Shown: one piece after another, positions 18,103 through 27,200 of the stretch
How positions within the stretch are numbered: position 1 is the stretch's first letter
Layout of the letters: each line of letters begins with the position of its first letter
NCBI GenBank assembly: GCA_020829485.1
Contig: JAIVFU010000026.1
Location: 1 to 64,000 of the forward strand
Source: Nostoc sp. CHAB 5834
Lineage (GTDB): Bacteria > Cyanobacteriota > Cyanobacteriia > Cyanobacteriales > Nostocaceae
DNA length: 64,000 bases
Direction of reading: 5' to 3'
The notes under the pieces: model-generated
Told to the model about the DNA's origin: nothing
Seen by the model: only the letters and a program-made list of their open reading frames with translations
The model's database searches: none
Translations under genes and position numbers: made by a program

Positions 18103-18283
18103 GCAAATGAGTTTTACAGAGTTAAGAACTTATGTCGTGGAAAACCGCGAAGATATTGAAGCTCTACGTTTTTTAATGAGCAAACGCGATCCTAACTCTA
18201 AAGGCTATCCTATGCCTGTTACCGAAGCTGATATGCAAGCCCAGATGGAAATCATCAGGCGTAAGATTAATGGAGAACTTTGA
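18086..18283 (+). CDS. DUF6887 family protein
   Basis: About 65 residues from the ATG at 18086 (MNPNYEQMSFTELRTYVVEN). The pattern MSFTELRTYV..N..D.EAL..L.....P matches DUF6887, a small helical protein almost always preceded by DUF6888. An earlier ATG at 18065 would add seven residues from inside the DUF6888 frame. Role unknown; a toxin-antitoxin-like pair is possible. Confidence 0.7.
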   Translation: MNPNYEQMSFTELRTYVVENREDIEALRFLMSKRDPNSKGYPMPVTEADMQAQMEIIRRKINGEL

Positions 18284-18365
18284 GATTATTGTCTAATGCA
18301 GTAAGCATAATTAGGGTGGGTAAATCATACTCACCCGATTATTTTATTAACACTGCCAGATTTAG

Positions 18366-19073
18366 CTAAAGGCTATCTGGATCAATATTTAATTCTCGGA
18401 GTTTAGCAGCTAATCTTTGCGCTTTTTGCTCTGTTTGCTGTCGAGCCTCTTCTGCGGCTTGTCGAGCAACTGCTTCCTCTTCATGAGTTAACAGTATTTG
18501 ACTCGTAGCGGGATTGTAAAAACGGAGTTTTCCTGCTTCCAGGCGCAACTCTAGCCCCAAAACTTGACTAGGTAGGGACACTGTACCATCTGCTAGGGTA
18601 TTGGCTGCCACTGGGAAATAGTTCCCATCGACCAAGTGTAAACCCTGGAGTTGGGGATTGAGATAATCGCCTGTGGGGTCATATTGGAAATATTCACGCA
18701 CTCCCAGAAAGGCGTAAATTCCTTTCTTTGCACCTTGGTCTTTGCTGCGGGTACTTTTTGAGGTAATCTCTAGAACAAAATCTGGGGTTTGATTATTTTC
18801 TTCCCAGGTTTTGTAAGAGCGTCTGTCACGGTTTTCTACTCCAAAGACTACAAATACATCTGGGGCTACGACTGATTCTGGATAACCTTTTTCGTAGTAA
18901 ATAAATAGATTACCAGCGACGTATACATCTGAGTGATTTTGGAAATAAATTTCCAGCACAGTGGTAGCGTATACAAGACACTTGCGCTGTAAATCACCTT
19001 CGGCCATCGGCTTACCATCCTCATCTGGGTACTCAATTGGGGTAACGGGGATGTACTCTACTGAGGCTGTCAT
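18366..19073 (-). CDS. Uma2 family (DUF820) endonuclease-like protein
   Basis: About 235 residues from ATG 19073 (MTASVEYIPVTPIEYPDEDG); an ATG at 19109 adds an unlikely 12 residues. The core motifs are APDVFVVFGVENRDRRSYK, PDFVLEITSKSTRSKDQGAKK (Glu and Lys of the nuclease site) and EYFQYDP. The C-terminus is the usual Ala/Gln/Arg coiled coil ending LRELNIDPDSL. It resembles the protein at 13933 more than the short Uma2 at 14760. Confidence 0.8.
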   Translation of the reverse strand: MTASVEYIPVTPIEYPDEDGKPMAEGDLQRKCLVYATTVLEIYFQNHSDVYVAGNLFIYYEKGYPESVVAPDVFVVFGVENRDRRSYKTWEENNQTPDFVLEITSKSTRSKDQGAKKGIYAFLGVREYFQYDPTGDYLNPQLQGLHLVDGNYFPVAANTLADGTVSLPSQVLGLELRLEAGKLRFYNPATSQILLTHEEEAVARQAAEEARQQTEQKAQRLAAKLRELNIDPDSL

Positions 19074-19173
19074 GGGCGAATCCCTCAACTCAACTAGGGC
19101 TAGATTCAATAATATCGCTCAAAATGCGATCGCCATGACTGGGAAGCTGAGAAATCACGAGAAATTCCAGATT

Positions 19174-19202
19174 GCGTAGGCGTAGCCCGTCGTAGACATC
19201 GC
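19174..19202. repeat. 29-bp dispersed repeat, copy 1
   Basis: A 29-bp unit beginning GCGTAGGCGTAGCCCGTCG and ending TAGACATCGC, 28/29 identical to the copy at 43545-43573, where it ends a reading frame. Copies of this repeat are common in Nostoc-type genomes. Confidence 0.75.
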
Positions 19203-19266
19203 TGCTTAGTCCGAGTTCCTGTCGTTCGGCACCCATAAAACGCTACCAGTGCCATCCACGGAGGTT

Positions 19267-20334
19267 CTACGGAATCAACCGATCTGCGCGTAGTTGCTCG
19301 AACAAGTCAAAAAACGACTCGTCCGTTTTCTGGTATATGGAGAATCCGAGTTTGCGGCTCTTCGACATGTCGGTCATGACTTCAATCGGACGGCCAAGAT
19401 CGAGATCGGTGTGCCATGCAGACGATAGACGGCTCAGATCCGGCTCGGCGAGGCCATACTGCTTTGCGATGTCGCGCCAGACAGCACCTTCATTCACCAT
19501 TTCGGCTTCGAGCGGGTGGGTTGTGCCGTCGAAGCCGATGGGATCGATGCCGAACCAGTCAGCCAGCCGCCCCCACAACCATATCCATCGGAAGATGTCG
19601 CCATTGACGACGTTAAACGCCTCGTTGTGGGCCGCTTCGGTCTTCGCCGCCCAGACTAGGTGCTTCGCCAGCACCCGCGCGTCGGTCATGTCGGAGATGC
19701 CCTTCCACTGCGCTTCAGAACCTGGCCAGCGGAACGCGCGCCCGGTTTCCTTGCAGATCGCGGCATACACAGCCAGCGTCGTGCCGAGGTTCATCAAATT
19801 GCCGACCGCCTTTCCAATGATAGTGTGAGGGCGATGAATGCTCCAGGTGAAACCGTCACGGGCGGCGGCGGCATAGACCTCATCTTCCTGAGCATAATAG
19901 AAATTTTCGATGTCGAGCCGGGGCTGCTCCTCGCGCAATGGAGTTTCTGGCAGCGATCCGCCTCTGGCGTATGCATCGAATGGGCCGAGATAGTGCTTGA
20001 GTCCGGTGACGAGGGCGACGTGCTGCACTGAGTCCTTCGGTGACAGAACATCCAGCAGATTGCGAACCATCGTGCCGTTGACCCTGACATTCTCGGCCTC
20101 GGTCGCATTACGCATCCACGTCGTGATGAAGATGTGCGTCGGGGCAATGTCTGACAGCGCAGTTTTCAGGCTAGCTAGATCGAGCAGATCGGCAGCAACA
20201 GGGCGTAACCCTTCCACCCCTTTTTTAAGATTTCGGGCCAACCCATAGGTCGTCCATCCATTAGCGATCAGTTCTCTGGCAAGATTGCTGCCGATGATGC
20301 CGCTCGCGCCCACAACTAAGGCTGTCCCATTCAT
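19267..20334 (-). CDS. PRISE-type short-chain reductase (progesterone 5-beta-reductase/iridoid synthase-like)
   Basis: The 355-residue protein shows the PRISE signatures: the Rossmann motif GASGIIGSNLARELI, TGLKHYLGPF (catalytic Lys), NFYYAQEDEVY (catalytic Tyr), WSIHRPHTIIGKAVGNLMNL, and AFNVVNGDIFRW. Family enzymes reduce activated C=C bonds of enones with NADPH; the bacterial substrate is unknown. The gene is clearly richer in GC than its neighbours (codons such as CTG, GCC, GAC, GTC dominate), and no HIP1 octamer occurs in it. I infer recent acquisition, probably from a proteobacterium. Confidence 0.85.
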   Translation of the reverse strand: MNGTALVVGASGIIGSNLARELIANGWTTYGLARNLKKGVEGLRPVAADLLDLASLKTALSDIAPTHIFITTWMRNATEAENVRVNGTMVRNLLDVLSPKDSVQHVALVTGLKHYLGPFDAYARGGSLPETPLREEQPRLDIENFYYAQEDEVYAAAARDGFTWSIHRPHTIIGKAVGNLMNLGTTLAVYAAICKETGRAFRWPGSEAQWKGISDMTDARVLAKHLVWAAKTEAAHNEAFNVVNGDIFRWIWLWGRLADWFGIDPIGFDGTTHPLEAEMVNEGAVWRDIAKQYGLAEPDLSRLSSAWHTDLDLGRPIEVMTDMSKSRKLGFSIYQKTDESFFDLFEQLRADRLIP

Positions 20335-20404
20335 ATCGTGTCTACCAGGAAATTTTTTATAGCAATCCTAAGCCCCAAATTTGCAGGCTTCGTGTAACTA
20401 ATAT

Positions 20405-20431
20405 ATAAAAAAGACAGGCAAGATGCCTGTC
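20405..20431 (-). terminator. Rho-independent terminator of petC-petA
   Basis: Read on the minus strand, GACAGGCA and TGCCTGTC form an 8-bp stem with a 3-base loop, followed by six T residues. It lies about 27 bp after the petA stop codon. Confidence 0.85.
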
Positions 20432-20457
20432 CTACAAGTAATGATTTAGCAGAGAAT

Positions 20458-21459
20458 TTAGAAATTCATTTCAGCAGCTTGAACTTTCTCAACCTGCTTC
20501 TTCTTCAGCACAAGCATAACTTGAGCTAACATTACAAGAGCGATGAACGCAATCATCCATTTAACTCTAGAGGCATCTTGCAATACGATTTCTCCATCTG
20601 CTTGACCGAATCCACCGACATTGGGGTTGCTGGTCAAAGCTTCACCAGTTTTAACTGCTTGCCCTTCGGAAACAACCAGTTCTGGCCCTAAAGGAATCGT
20701 ATCAACGACAACATCACCAGATTCAGGTTGGATGTTGACTAGATATTTAACGTTACCGTCTCCATCTTCCTCTTTGGCAATCTTGCTAATTGTGCCAGTA
20801 GCGGAAGCATTGTAAACAGTGTTGTTGCTCTTTTCGCCTGTGGGATAAACTTGTCCGCGTCCTCGGTTAGCACCTAGGTGAACTGAATATTTACCGAAGT
20901 GGATGTTTTTATCGGTTGCGGGGTTGGGAGAAAGAACAGGGAAGACGATTTCCTGATACTGTTCACCTGGTAAGGGGCCGACGATGACGACATTTTCTTT
21001 GTCTTCGCTGTAGGATTGGAAGGGAGTATCGCCAACTTCTTCTTTAAGTTCTTCAGAAAGACGGTCTTCGGGAGCAATCTTAAAGCCTTCAGGTAGCATC
21101 AGTACAGCACCGACGTTCAAGCCAACCTTAGAACCATCGGCACCAACTTGCTGGGCGCTAAGATCGTAGGGAATTTTCACCACAGCTTTGAATACAGTGT
21201 CAGGTAGCACCGATTGGGGAACTTCCACTTCTGCTGGCTTGGCTGCTAGGTGACAGTTGGCACAAACAATCCGCCCTGTTGGTTCGCGGGGGGTTTCGGG
21301 ATAGGTTTGCTGTGCCCAAAAGGGATAGGCGGCAGCTGACTGGGGAAGGGCTAGATCGCTGGTGAAGTAAAATGTCACAGTAGCGATCGCAATGAGCAAT
21401 GTTTTGACGATCGCTCTAGCGCTGCGAGTTAACCTCGCTTTTAAGAAAACATTTCTCAT
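20458..21459 (-). CDS. petA: Cytochrome f (apocytochrome f precursor) of the cytochrome b6f complex
   Basis: Cytochrome f passes electrons from the Rieske protein to plastocyanin or cytochrome c6. The product from ATG 21459 has 333 residues, the normal length. A Sec signal peptide ends at AAA before the mature YPFWAQ (Tyr45, the unusual axial heme ligand). The heme site CANCH is at residues 66-70, and a C-terminal membrane anchor ([17 protein letters not shown]) completes it. An upstream ATG at 21474 would add five residues and is less likely. Second gene of petC-petA. Confidence 0.96.
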   Translation of the reverse strand: MRNVFLKARLTRSARAIVKTLLIAIATVTFYFTSDLALPQSAAAYPFWAQQTYPETPREPTGRIVCANCHLAAKPAEVEVPQSVLPDTVFKAVVKIPYDLSAQQVGADGSKVGLNVGAVLMLPEGFKIAPEDRLSEELKEEVGDTPFQSYSEDKENVVIVGPLPGEQYQEIVFPVLSPNPATDKNIHFGKYSVHLGANRGRGQVYPTGEKSNNTVYNASATGTISKIAKEEDGDGNVKYLVNIQPESGDVVVDTIPLGPELVVSEGQAVKTGEALTSNPNVGGFGQADGEIVLQDASRVKWMIAFIALVMLAQVMLVLKKKQVEKVQAAEMNF

Positions 21460-21723
21460 CTCTAATAAGGGCAACGATTGAATTAGTCATTAGTCATTAG
21501 TCATTGGTCATTAGTCATTAGTCATTAAGCCCTGAACAAAGCGCAAAGTCTGTAGACGCTTCTGCGGTGAAGCAGCGCGGTCTTGGGGGTTTCCCCCATG
21601 AGCGACTGCTGAACCCGTTGGCGCAGCCTCTCGTAGAGAAGGGCTTCCCGCAGGGTGCGCCGGCTTCCGGCGAACAGAACTTTGTAAGAGAGGACGAATG
21701 ACTAAGGACTAAGGACAAAATTA
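21460..21723. repeat. Repeat-filled spacer between petC and petA
   Basis: A 264-bp spacer with two parts. Heptamers of the TTAGTCA type lie at 21483-21530. A palindrome-rich stretch with CTCTCGTAGAGAAGGGCTTC-type repeat sequence and GCCGGCTTCCGGC lies around 21590-21680. No gene is supported; a 72-codon minus frame here is pure repeat. Confidence 0.65.
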
Positions 21724-22263
21724 TTAAGCCCACCAAGCTGCATCACCGGTGCGGAAGTCGGTTTCAGTCCAAGGGGTCAAAACGATTTTGTCGTCTTTTA
21801 CATTGGTATGGGCCAAAGGTAAAGACAACGGTGCTGGGCCCCGAACAACCTTACCAGTTTCGTCATACTGGGAACCATGACAAGGACACTTAAACTTGTT
21901 CTCTGCAATGTTCCAGGGGACTACACAACCTAAGTGGGTGCAGATGGCATTAATGCCATAATCTTTGATCGCTTCTTTGCTGTCTACCACAATATAGGTA
22001 GGATCTCCCTTTAGCCCTTGGACTAGGTTGCGATCGCCTGCATTCCGGTTTTCTAGAAATTTGGTGACGCTAACATCGTTACCTAACTCATCTTTTGCCG
22101 TTACACCGCCACCAGCACCACCGGTTGCGGGTGGAATAAAGTAGTTGACAACGGGATACAATGCACCCAGAGCCACTCCAGTAACAGTCCCAAAAGTGAG
22201 CAGATTCATGAACTGACGACGACCCATATCGGGCACGTCTGCTGATTCAGAAAATTGAGCCAT
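21724..22263 (-). CDS. petC: Rieske iron-sulfur protein of the cytochrome b6f complex
   Basis: The 179-residue Rieske protein carries the cluster ligands Cys108 and His110 in CTHLGC, and Cys126 and His129 in CPCHGS, with the disulfide pair Cys113/Cys128. A twin-arginine-type N-terminus ([10 protein letters not shown]) precedes the single membrane helix, and GGAGGG forms the flexible hinge. It oxidises plastoquinol and delivers electrons to cytochrome f. First gene of petC-petA, divergent from the DUF3067 gene. Confidence 0.96.
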   Translation of the reverse strand: MAQFSESADVPDMGRRQFMNLLTFGTVTGVALGALYPVVNYFIPPATGGAGGGVTAKDELGNDVSVTKFLENRNAGDRNLVQGLKGDPTYIVVDSKEAIKDYGINAICTHLGCVVPWNIAENKFKCPCHGSQYDETGKVVRGPAPLSLPLAHTNVKDDKIVLTPWTETDFRTGDAAWWA

Positions 22264-22491
22264 AATCTACGCGCTCTTTGTGTATTTTGTTAAGCATTTT
22301 GACAAAAGTACTGTACTTGAGGAACTCTTGTCTAAGTCGAAATGCTAGCGCTCACAACGATGCCATACTTCTTTGTTCCAAGATATAAAAAGCATCTTTT
22401 CTGTTAGCATTACATTTCTTTATATCCTTATCATACTGGAGTCACGGAACTTAACATCATAACTAAATGTAAAATCTGATTGAGAAAAGCT

Positions 22492-22800
22492 ATGACAGGA
22501 CAGGAATTACGTCAGATGTTGCTTGATAAGTGGGGATATTCTTATGATGTCCAGTTTCGACGGGCACAGGGAAAGATATTTTTGCAAGTAATGTGGAAAT
22601 ATCTGGAGCAAGCTTCTTTTCCCTTGAGTGAGGTGGAGTATCAAGAGCATCTTGACAGCATTGCTAATTATCTCCATGCTTTGGGCGGGTCAACGCAAGT
22701 ACAAACATTTATTGCCCAAACACGCGATCGCCCCCGCCTCGGCAAAGCTGTTAGCATTCCTCTAGATTTGGGTGAACGTTCTTCGGAATGGATATTATGA
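22492..22800 (+). CDS. DUF3067 family protein
   Basis: About 102 residues from ATG 22492 (MTGQELRQMLLDKWGYSYD); a TTG at 22480 is less likely. The motifs WGYSYDVQFRR and LEQASFPLSEVEYQEHLDSIANYL match DUF3067, conserved across cyanobacteria and plastids and often divergent from petC. No biochemical role is established that I can name. Confidence 0.8.
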   Translation: MTGQELRQMLLDKWGYSYDVQFRRAQGKIFLQVMWKYLEQASFPLSEVEYQEHLDSIANYLHALGGSTQVQTFIAQTRDRPRLGKAVSIPLDLGERSSEWIL

Positions 22801-22935
22801 CCCGCTATTGTATTAACATTAATAAATTTATAAGTAATTACAGTATTTTTGAATAAAAAATACCATAACGTCCTGTATAATCCTTTTACCTATTGGTAAG
22901 GTAAGAAAAAATACACGTTTTCAAGGAAAAAACAA

Positions 22936-23502
22936 ATGGCTTTTATCTCAACATTTGAACTTCTTCTTAAGCCTCAACTTCCAAAGAGCATTACAAGTAC
23001 AAGACCTGAACTTAGCCCACTAGCGAGAACAGTTCTCCAGGGCTATTTCCTTACGATTGCCAATGTCACTAATGAACTCGTATCTCTGGCGCTTGTAGTT
23101 ACAACCAGAACGCCCGGACTAGAGTCTGACAAAATTCTTACTCGTCTAGATACCACTGGTATAGATGGCCCTGTAAGCAGTGATTTTGACTCTATTGACG
23201 CTAAAGGAGAGATAAAAAAGTCACGCTTTACATTTCCCCTCAATGCCAATGATACAGGCTTATTTATTCTGCAACCGGATGCTACTAATGAGAAAGTTGT
23301 AAAAGAGGCGAATTTTGAGTTGCGGGGTTATGTTGAGATATCCATTAGTTTAGTATCAACTCCTAAAACAACTCAGTTGCTAATCACTCCTGAACATCGA
23401 GGTACGTTTTTTGGCACAGAGAGAGCCGAGCTAGGTGAGATTGCTTATGCCTTGCCTCTTGCTAATGGGAAAAGTCTATTTGAGTTAAGCAAAGATAGTT
23501 AA
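22936..23502 (+). CDS. Hypothetical protein
   Basis: A 188-residue soluble protein with alternating beta-strand-like segments (LVSLALVVTTRTPG, SRFTFPLNANDTGLFILQP, RGYVEISISLVS, TQLLITPEHRGTFF). It has no signal peptide. GGAAAAAAC lies just before the ATG. The all-beta pattern suggests a jelly-roll or Ig-like fold. No family recognised. Confidence 0.55.
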   Translation: MAFISTFELLLKPQLPKSITSTRPELSPLARTVLQGYFLTIANVTNELVSLALVVTTRTPGLESDKILTRLDTTGIDGPVSSDFDSIDAKGEIKKSRFTFPLNANDTGLFILQPDATNEKVVKEANFELRGYVEISISLVSTPKTTQLLITPEHRGTFFGTERAELGEIAYALPLANGKSLFELSKDS

Positions 23503-23651
23503 CTCTATTTGATCAAGAGTAATCTGATGATGAACTCTGGCATACATTGACAATTCGTAGTTCGTAATTACGTTATGGATAAAAATTTATAACCCACCTG
23601 CCCATAACGGTACGGCCTTTAGAATTCGATAACTCTAACTCGACGCTCAAA

Positions 23652-23822
23652 TAAGCTGATGCGCTTCTAAAGTATATAAACACGATGTTGTTAACTGTTG
23701 ACTGTTGACTGTTGACGGGTTTTCAGTCATCAGTCATCAGTCATCAGTCATCAGTCATCAGTCATCAGTCATCAGTCATCAGTCATCAGGTAAATGTACA
23801 ATATTATTTGCGTAACAGCTTA
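23652..23822. repeat. Dispersed element with nine CAGTCAT heptamers, copy A
   Basis: Both flanks and the two internal arrays match the element at 60494-60731. The left flank is TCTAAAGTATATAAACAC, followed by a short TTGACTG array, then CAGTCAT nine times plus CAG (23724-23789), then TAAATGTACAA and GTAACAGCTTA. It lies in a 365-bp interval (23503-23867) with no other visible gene. Confidence 0.75.
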
Positions 23823-23867
23823 CTTCCTAATTTTGCGCTATGGGTTTAATTACGAATTACGAATTAA

Positions 23868-24110
23868 TTGTTGATATCTAATTCTCTAGCCAATCAAAAT
23901 CAGAAACAAACTAAATGTTTGATTCGATCTAGTCAAGAACTCTTTAATTTAACGGGTGTCATTTCTTTTAACTTGGATGGTATAGCTGAAGATGACGTAG
24001 CATTCATGGTAGAACAGATTAAACACAAAGGTTTTCAACCCTATTTATATAAGGAGCTAGAAGGCTGGTATTTTCAACCGCTCAGTATTCAAATTGAGGA
24101 TTTAGGTTAG
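23868..24110 (+). CDS. Small hypothetical protein
   Basis: An 80-codon frame from a TTG, encoding a mixed alpha/beta product with a plausible second half (DDVAFMVEQIKHKGFQPYLYKELEGWYFQPL). No ribosome-binding site stands out and the start is uncertain. No family recognised. Confidence 0.35.
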   Translation: MLISNSLANQNQKQTKCLIRSSQELFNLTGVISFNLDGIAEDDVAFMVEQIKHKGFQPYLYKELEGWYFQPLSIQIEDLG

Positions 24111-24164
24111 TCCATAGTACATTTCTTTGATGAACTTAAATATCGATCATCTAATTGCTAAATG

Positions 24165-24959
24165 TTATTTCCCCGTGAGCTTCACCAGTCCAACACCACC
24201 GAAATAAAGCCCTAAAACTGCTCCCGCTAAAAGACTTTGAGTTAAAGGGTCAGTAGAAGGTGTAAGCACGGCTCCTAAAACCACTGCTCCCATAATCACG
24301 TAACGCCAACCAGAAACCATTCGTTGAGACGAGACAATGTTCAAATTACCGAGCAACAGTTGAATGATCGGAATTTGAAATGCTAAACCAGTACTGAATA
24401 ACAGTAGCAGCACAAATTCAAAATATTTATCAATTGACCAAATTTGTTCAACTACATCTGCTCCGTAGCTGATGAAAAAATTCAAAGCTGCGGGGATAAG
24501 GAGTAAATAGGCAAATATTAACCCCGCTCCAAACAGCACACTCGAACCCAAAACCACAGGCCCCACTATCCGGCGTTCACGGCGAGTCAGTCCTGGAAGC
24601 ACAAATTGGATAATCTGGTAAAGAATGAAAGGACTAGAAAGTATCAAGCCAGTGTAGGCTGCAACTTTGAGGGAGACAAAGAAATATTCTCCGGGTGCAA
24701 GTTGGAGAAATTTTACTCCTTGTGCGGGAACCTCAAGTAGTTGGACAATGGGCTTAACGGCAAAGAAACAGCCAATAATACCCACCGCTACGGCAATCAG
24801 GGAATAGAAAATCCGCTGCCGCAACTCTTCTAGGTGGTCGAAAAGGGACATTTCGACTTCACCTGGCAACTCATCAAGAGGATCATTGTCTGAGTTGCCA
24901 TATTCTTCTGGGTCGAGGTTGGGAACGTTTATAGTATCTACGTCTTGTGAAGGCGTCAT
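24165..24959 (-). CDS. tatC: Twin-arginine translocase subunit TatC
   Basis: TatC is the receptor for twin-arginine signal peptides. Visible are the [18 protein letters not shown] signature with the conserved Glu, [63 protein letters not shown], and six membrane spans. The 264-residue length is normal. The acidic N-terminus (residues 1-38) is a cyanobacterial extension. It could serve petC export among others. Confidence 0.94.
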   Translation of the reverse strand: MTPSQDVDTINVPNLDPEEYGNSDNDPLDELPGEVEMSLFDHLEELRQRIFYSLIAVAVGIIGCFFAVKPIVQLLEVPAQGVKFLQLAPGEYFFVSLKVAAYTGLILSSPFILYQIIQFVLPGLTRRERRIVGPVVLGSSVLFGAGLIFAYLLLIPAALNFFISYGADVVEQIWSIDKYFEFVLLLLFSTGLAFQIPIIQLLLGNLNIVSSQRMVSGWRYVIMGAVVLGAVLTPSTDPLTQSLLAGAVLGLYFGGVGLVKLTGK

Positions 24960-25267
24960 GAGTCAGCTAGTAGGCAACATTTGTTAACTATTTTATCTGG
25001 GGAATGGAGCTAGCAAGATATGTTTTTGAGTGCTGTGGGTTTTTGTCCTGTTTTTTAGGGTTGCATCTGCATAAATTAGTAGGGAGCTATCTTGTAGGCA
25101 ATGCCTAACCTAAAAAAGGGTGGAACCGCTAATTTAGAAATTACGTCTCTGCGGCTAGTAGCGCTGAGTAAATTGACACAACATCATACAATACTCAGTT
25201 TTGGAAATCCGGTTCATCAAGGTGGTATCTATACATAGCGTAATCGGAAATTTTTAGCTGAGGTTTT

Positions 25268-25498
25268 ATGAATTGGACAATTTGCATTGGACTGATGGCA
25301 TTGCCTCTTTATTTATACAATGCTCAATTAGGCAATACTCATAGTATTGACGTGTCAATTGTCGAAGACCAGCTTCCCATAATAACTGCTCTAATCGTTT
25401 ACAACACAAATTCTCAGTTCGATAAACTTCCGTGGCAAATATCGGCTAGAGATGACCAAACCGAGGATTGTCTTCGCGCTGGTACTTGCAGAGATTGA
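25268..25498 (+). CDS. Small hypothetical protein
   Basis: A 76-codon frame with a hydrophobic N-terminus (WTICIGLMALPLYLYNAQLG) that could be a signal anchor, and a short polar tail with two cysteines. It lies 53 bp before the SDR gene. No ribosome-binding site or family is recognised; it could be chance. Confidence 0.3.
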   Translation: MNWTICIGLMALPLYLYNAQLGNTHSIDVSIVEDQLPIITALIVYNTNSQFDKLPWQISARDDQTEDCLRAGTCRD

Positions 25499-25551
25499 TA
25501 CTAATTCTAATTTAGAATTCCAGTAGTTTCGTCATAATACGGAGAGAGTTA

Positions 25552-26409
25552 ATGGTTGCAGGAAATCAACGCACAGTAGTGGTGACAGGAGCATCAACAG
25601 GAATTGGTCAGGCGTGTGCTTTGCTTTTAGACCAGTTGGGCTTCTCTGTTTTTGCTGGCGTGCGTCAAGATATTGATGCTCAAACACTTAAACAGAAAGG
25701 GTCACAAAGGCTCATTCCGATTTTTTTAGATGTTACTGATGCTGAATCGATCGCAGCTGCGGTTGATCAGGTAACAAATGCAGTTGGTGGTGCTGGAATT
25801 TTAGGTTTAGTGAATAATGCCGGAATTGCTGTCCCTGGCCCCTTAGAATTATTAGCGATCGCAGAATTTCAACACCAGATGCAGGTTAATGTCACCGGAC
25901 AATTAGCAGTGACACAAGCGTTTCTTGGTCTATTACGCCAGAGTCGGGGTCGAATTGTCAATATGGGTTCCATTTCTGGTAGAAGCCCTGCGCCGTTCCT
26001 GGGCGCTTACAATGCTTCCAAATTTGCCCTCGTTGCACTCAATGATGTAATGCGGATGGAGTTACGCCCTTGGGGAATCTCGGTTTCAATTATTGAACCT
26101 GGTGCGATCGCTACCCCAATCTGGGAAAAGTCCCTAAATCAATCTGAAATAGCACAGCACGATCTATCCCAAACAGCACAAAATCTCTACGGACAAGCGA
26201 TGAATATTGTCCGTGAGAAAATGCAGATTATCGCATCTAGGGGAATTTCTGCGGATATTGTAGCTCAGGCTGTTCTCCATGCGCTCACTGCAAAAAAACC
26301 CAAGACACGCTATCTTGTTGGCTCAGATGCCAAACTCGGAGCGGTGCTAAAACATATTTTGCCTGATCAGCTACATGACAAGATAATTTTATACTCAATG
26401 GGATTGTAG
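25552..26409 (+). CDS. Classical short-chain dehydrogenase/reductase
   Basis: The 285-residue SDR has the cofactor motif TGASTGIGQA (about residues 12-21), the structural NNAG, the catalytic Ser in MGSISG and the YNASK catalytic Tyr/Lys. An Asp/Gln-rich stretch after beta2 leaves NAD versus NADP open. Similar enzymes act on steroids, retinoids and fatty alcohols, so the substrate cannot be given. GGAGAGAG lies just before the ATG. Confidence 0.85.
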   Translation: MVAGNQRTVVVTGASTGIGQACALLLDQLGFSVFAGVRQDIDAQTLKQKGSQRLIPIFLDVTDAESIAAAVDQVTNAVGGAGILGLVNNAGIAVPGPLELLAIAEFQHQMQVNVTGQLAVTQAFLGLLRQSRGRIVNMGSISGRSPAPFLGAYNASKFALVALNDVMRMELRPWGISVSIIEPGAIATPIWEKSLNQSEIAQHDLSQTAQNLYGQAMNIVREKMQIIASRGISADIVAQAVLHALTAKKPKTRYLVGSDAKLGAVLKHILPDQLHDKIILYSMGL

Positions 26410-26533
26410 ATTAGCGATCGTCAATATTTTAGGGCTAGGGCGTGTTTTCAAACTACTGAGACTAAAATTCATATTGAACTAAGTAAAAATGCCATTCAAC
26501 TTACTCAAAATGAGCTTTTACTTTCTCAAAAGC

Positions 26534-26820
26534 AGCTTTTACTTACTCAAACCCCAGTTTGCTTACTCATTTTGGTGTTTTCCGCAAGCAAAATAAGCTT
26601 TTACTTACTCAAACCCCAGTTTGCTTACTCATTTTGGTGTTTTCCGCAAGCAAAATAAGCTTTTACTTACTCAAACCCCAGTTTGCTTACTCATTTTGGT
26701 GTTTTCCGCAAGCAAAATAAGCTTTTACTTACTCAAACCCCAGTTTGCTTACTCATTTTGGTGTTTTCCGTAAGCAAAATAAGCTTTTGCTTATTCAAAC
26801 TCCAGTTTGCTTACTTATTT
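26534..26820. repeat. 62-bp tandem repeat array, four full copies plus a partial
   Basis: Units start at 26534, 26596, 26658, 26720 and 26782 with exact 62-bp spacing. The first four are almost identical; the fifth diverges and fades at about 26820. Each unit contains TTTGCTT and AAGCAAA, which can pair as a hairpin. Upstream (26490-26533) are shorter degenerate pieces of the same sequence. There are no unique spacers, so it is not a CRISPR array. Confidence 0.9.
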
Positions 26821-26885
26821 AAATAATCCACGCATTCATTTTGGTATATCATTGAGCCGAAAGCTGGCGATGCTCTAAAAAAGAT

Positions 26886-27001
26886 AGGACTTACGCAATA
26901 ACTCTCTGAAACTCTCATTCCTTTGTGTCCTACCCTGCGGGAAGCCACTTTGTGTCTATGCGCCTTTGCGGTTCGTTTTTCCATTATTTTGCGTAAGTCC
27001 T
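26886..27001. mobile_element. 116-bp MITE-like element with 13-bp perfect terminal repeats
   Basis: AGGACTTACGCAA (26886-26898) and TTGCGTAAGTCCT (26989-27001) are exact inverted repeats. The interior is non-coding with CTTTGTG and CTTTGCG motifs. A 72-codon frame over it is not a gene. It lies between the 62-bp array and the tnpB right end. Confidence 0.7.
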
Positions 27002-27039
27002 GAAAGAATTTTATTTTTGAAGTAGACAATAGAAATTAA

Positions 27040-27200
27040 AGTTATTAACGAACATTGACACTCCCCTACCTAAAGGTGAGGGGATTCTACATTCAATGAC
27101 TCGCCGTTAGACGGCAGGCTTGCACCAACCGCCCAAGAGGGCAAATCTCCTGTAGCGTAAATTCCCGTATGCCCTACGGTACTCAGTCCTAGTTTCAAAA
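27040..27200 (-). ncRNA. Possible TnpB omega RNA region
   Basis: On the minus strand, the last 130 bases of tnpB plus about 30 bases beyond contain several short hairpins ending in the right-end stem CCCCTCACC/GGTAGGGG. Known TnpB guide RNAs occupy this position, with the guide taken from flanking DNA. This is inferred by position and structure only; the exact ends are not known. Confidence 0.4.

Noticed and set aside
19337..20248. Several plus- and minus-strand frames across the PRISE reductase gene
   Set aside because: High GC content opens spurious frames; only the 355-codon minus-strand frame has coherent motifs.
23724..23789. CAGTCAT heptamers as a CRISPR-like array
   Set aside because: Units are 7 bp, contiguous and without spacers; they are simple tandem repeats.
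26534..26820. 62-bp array as CRISPR
   Set aside because: The full unit including what would be the spacer is repeated; no unique spacers and no cas genes nearby.
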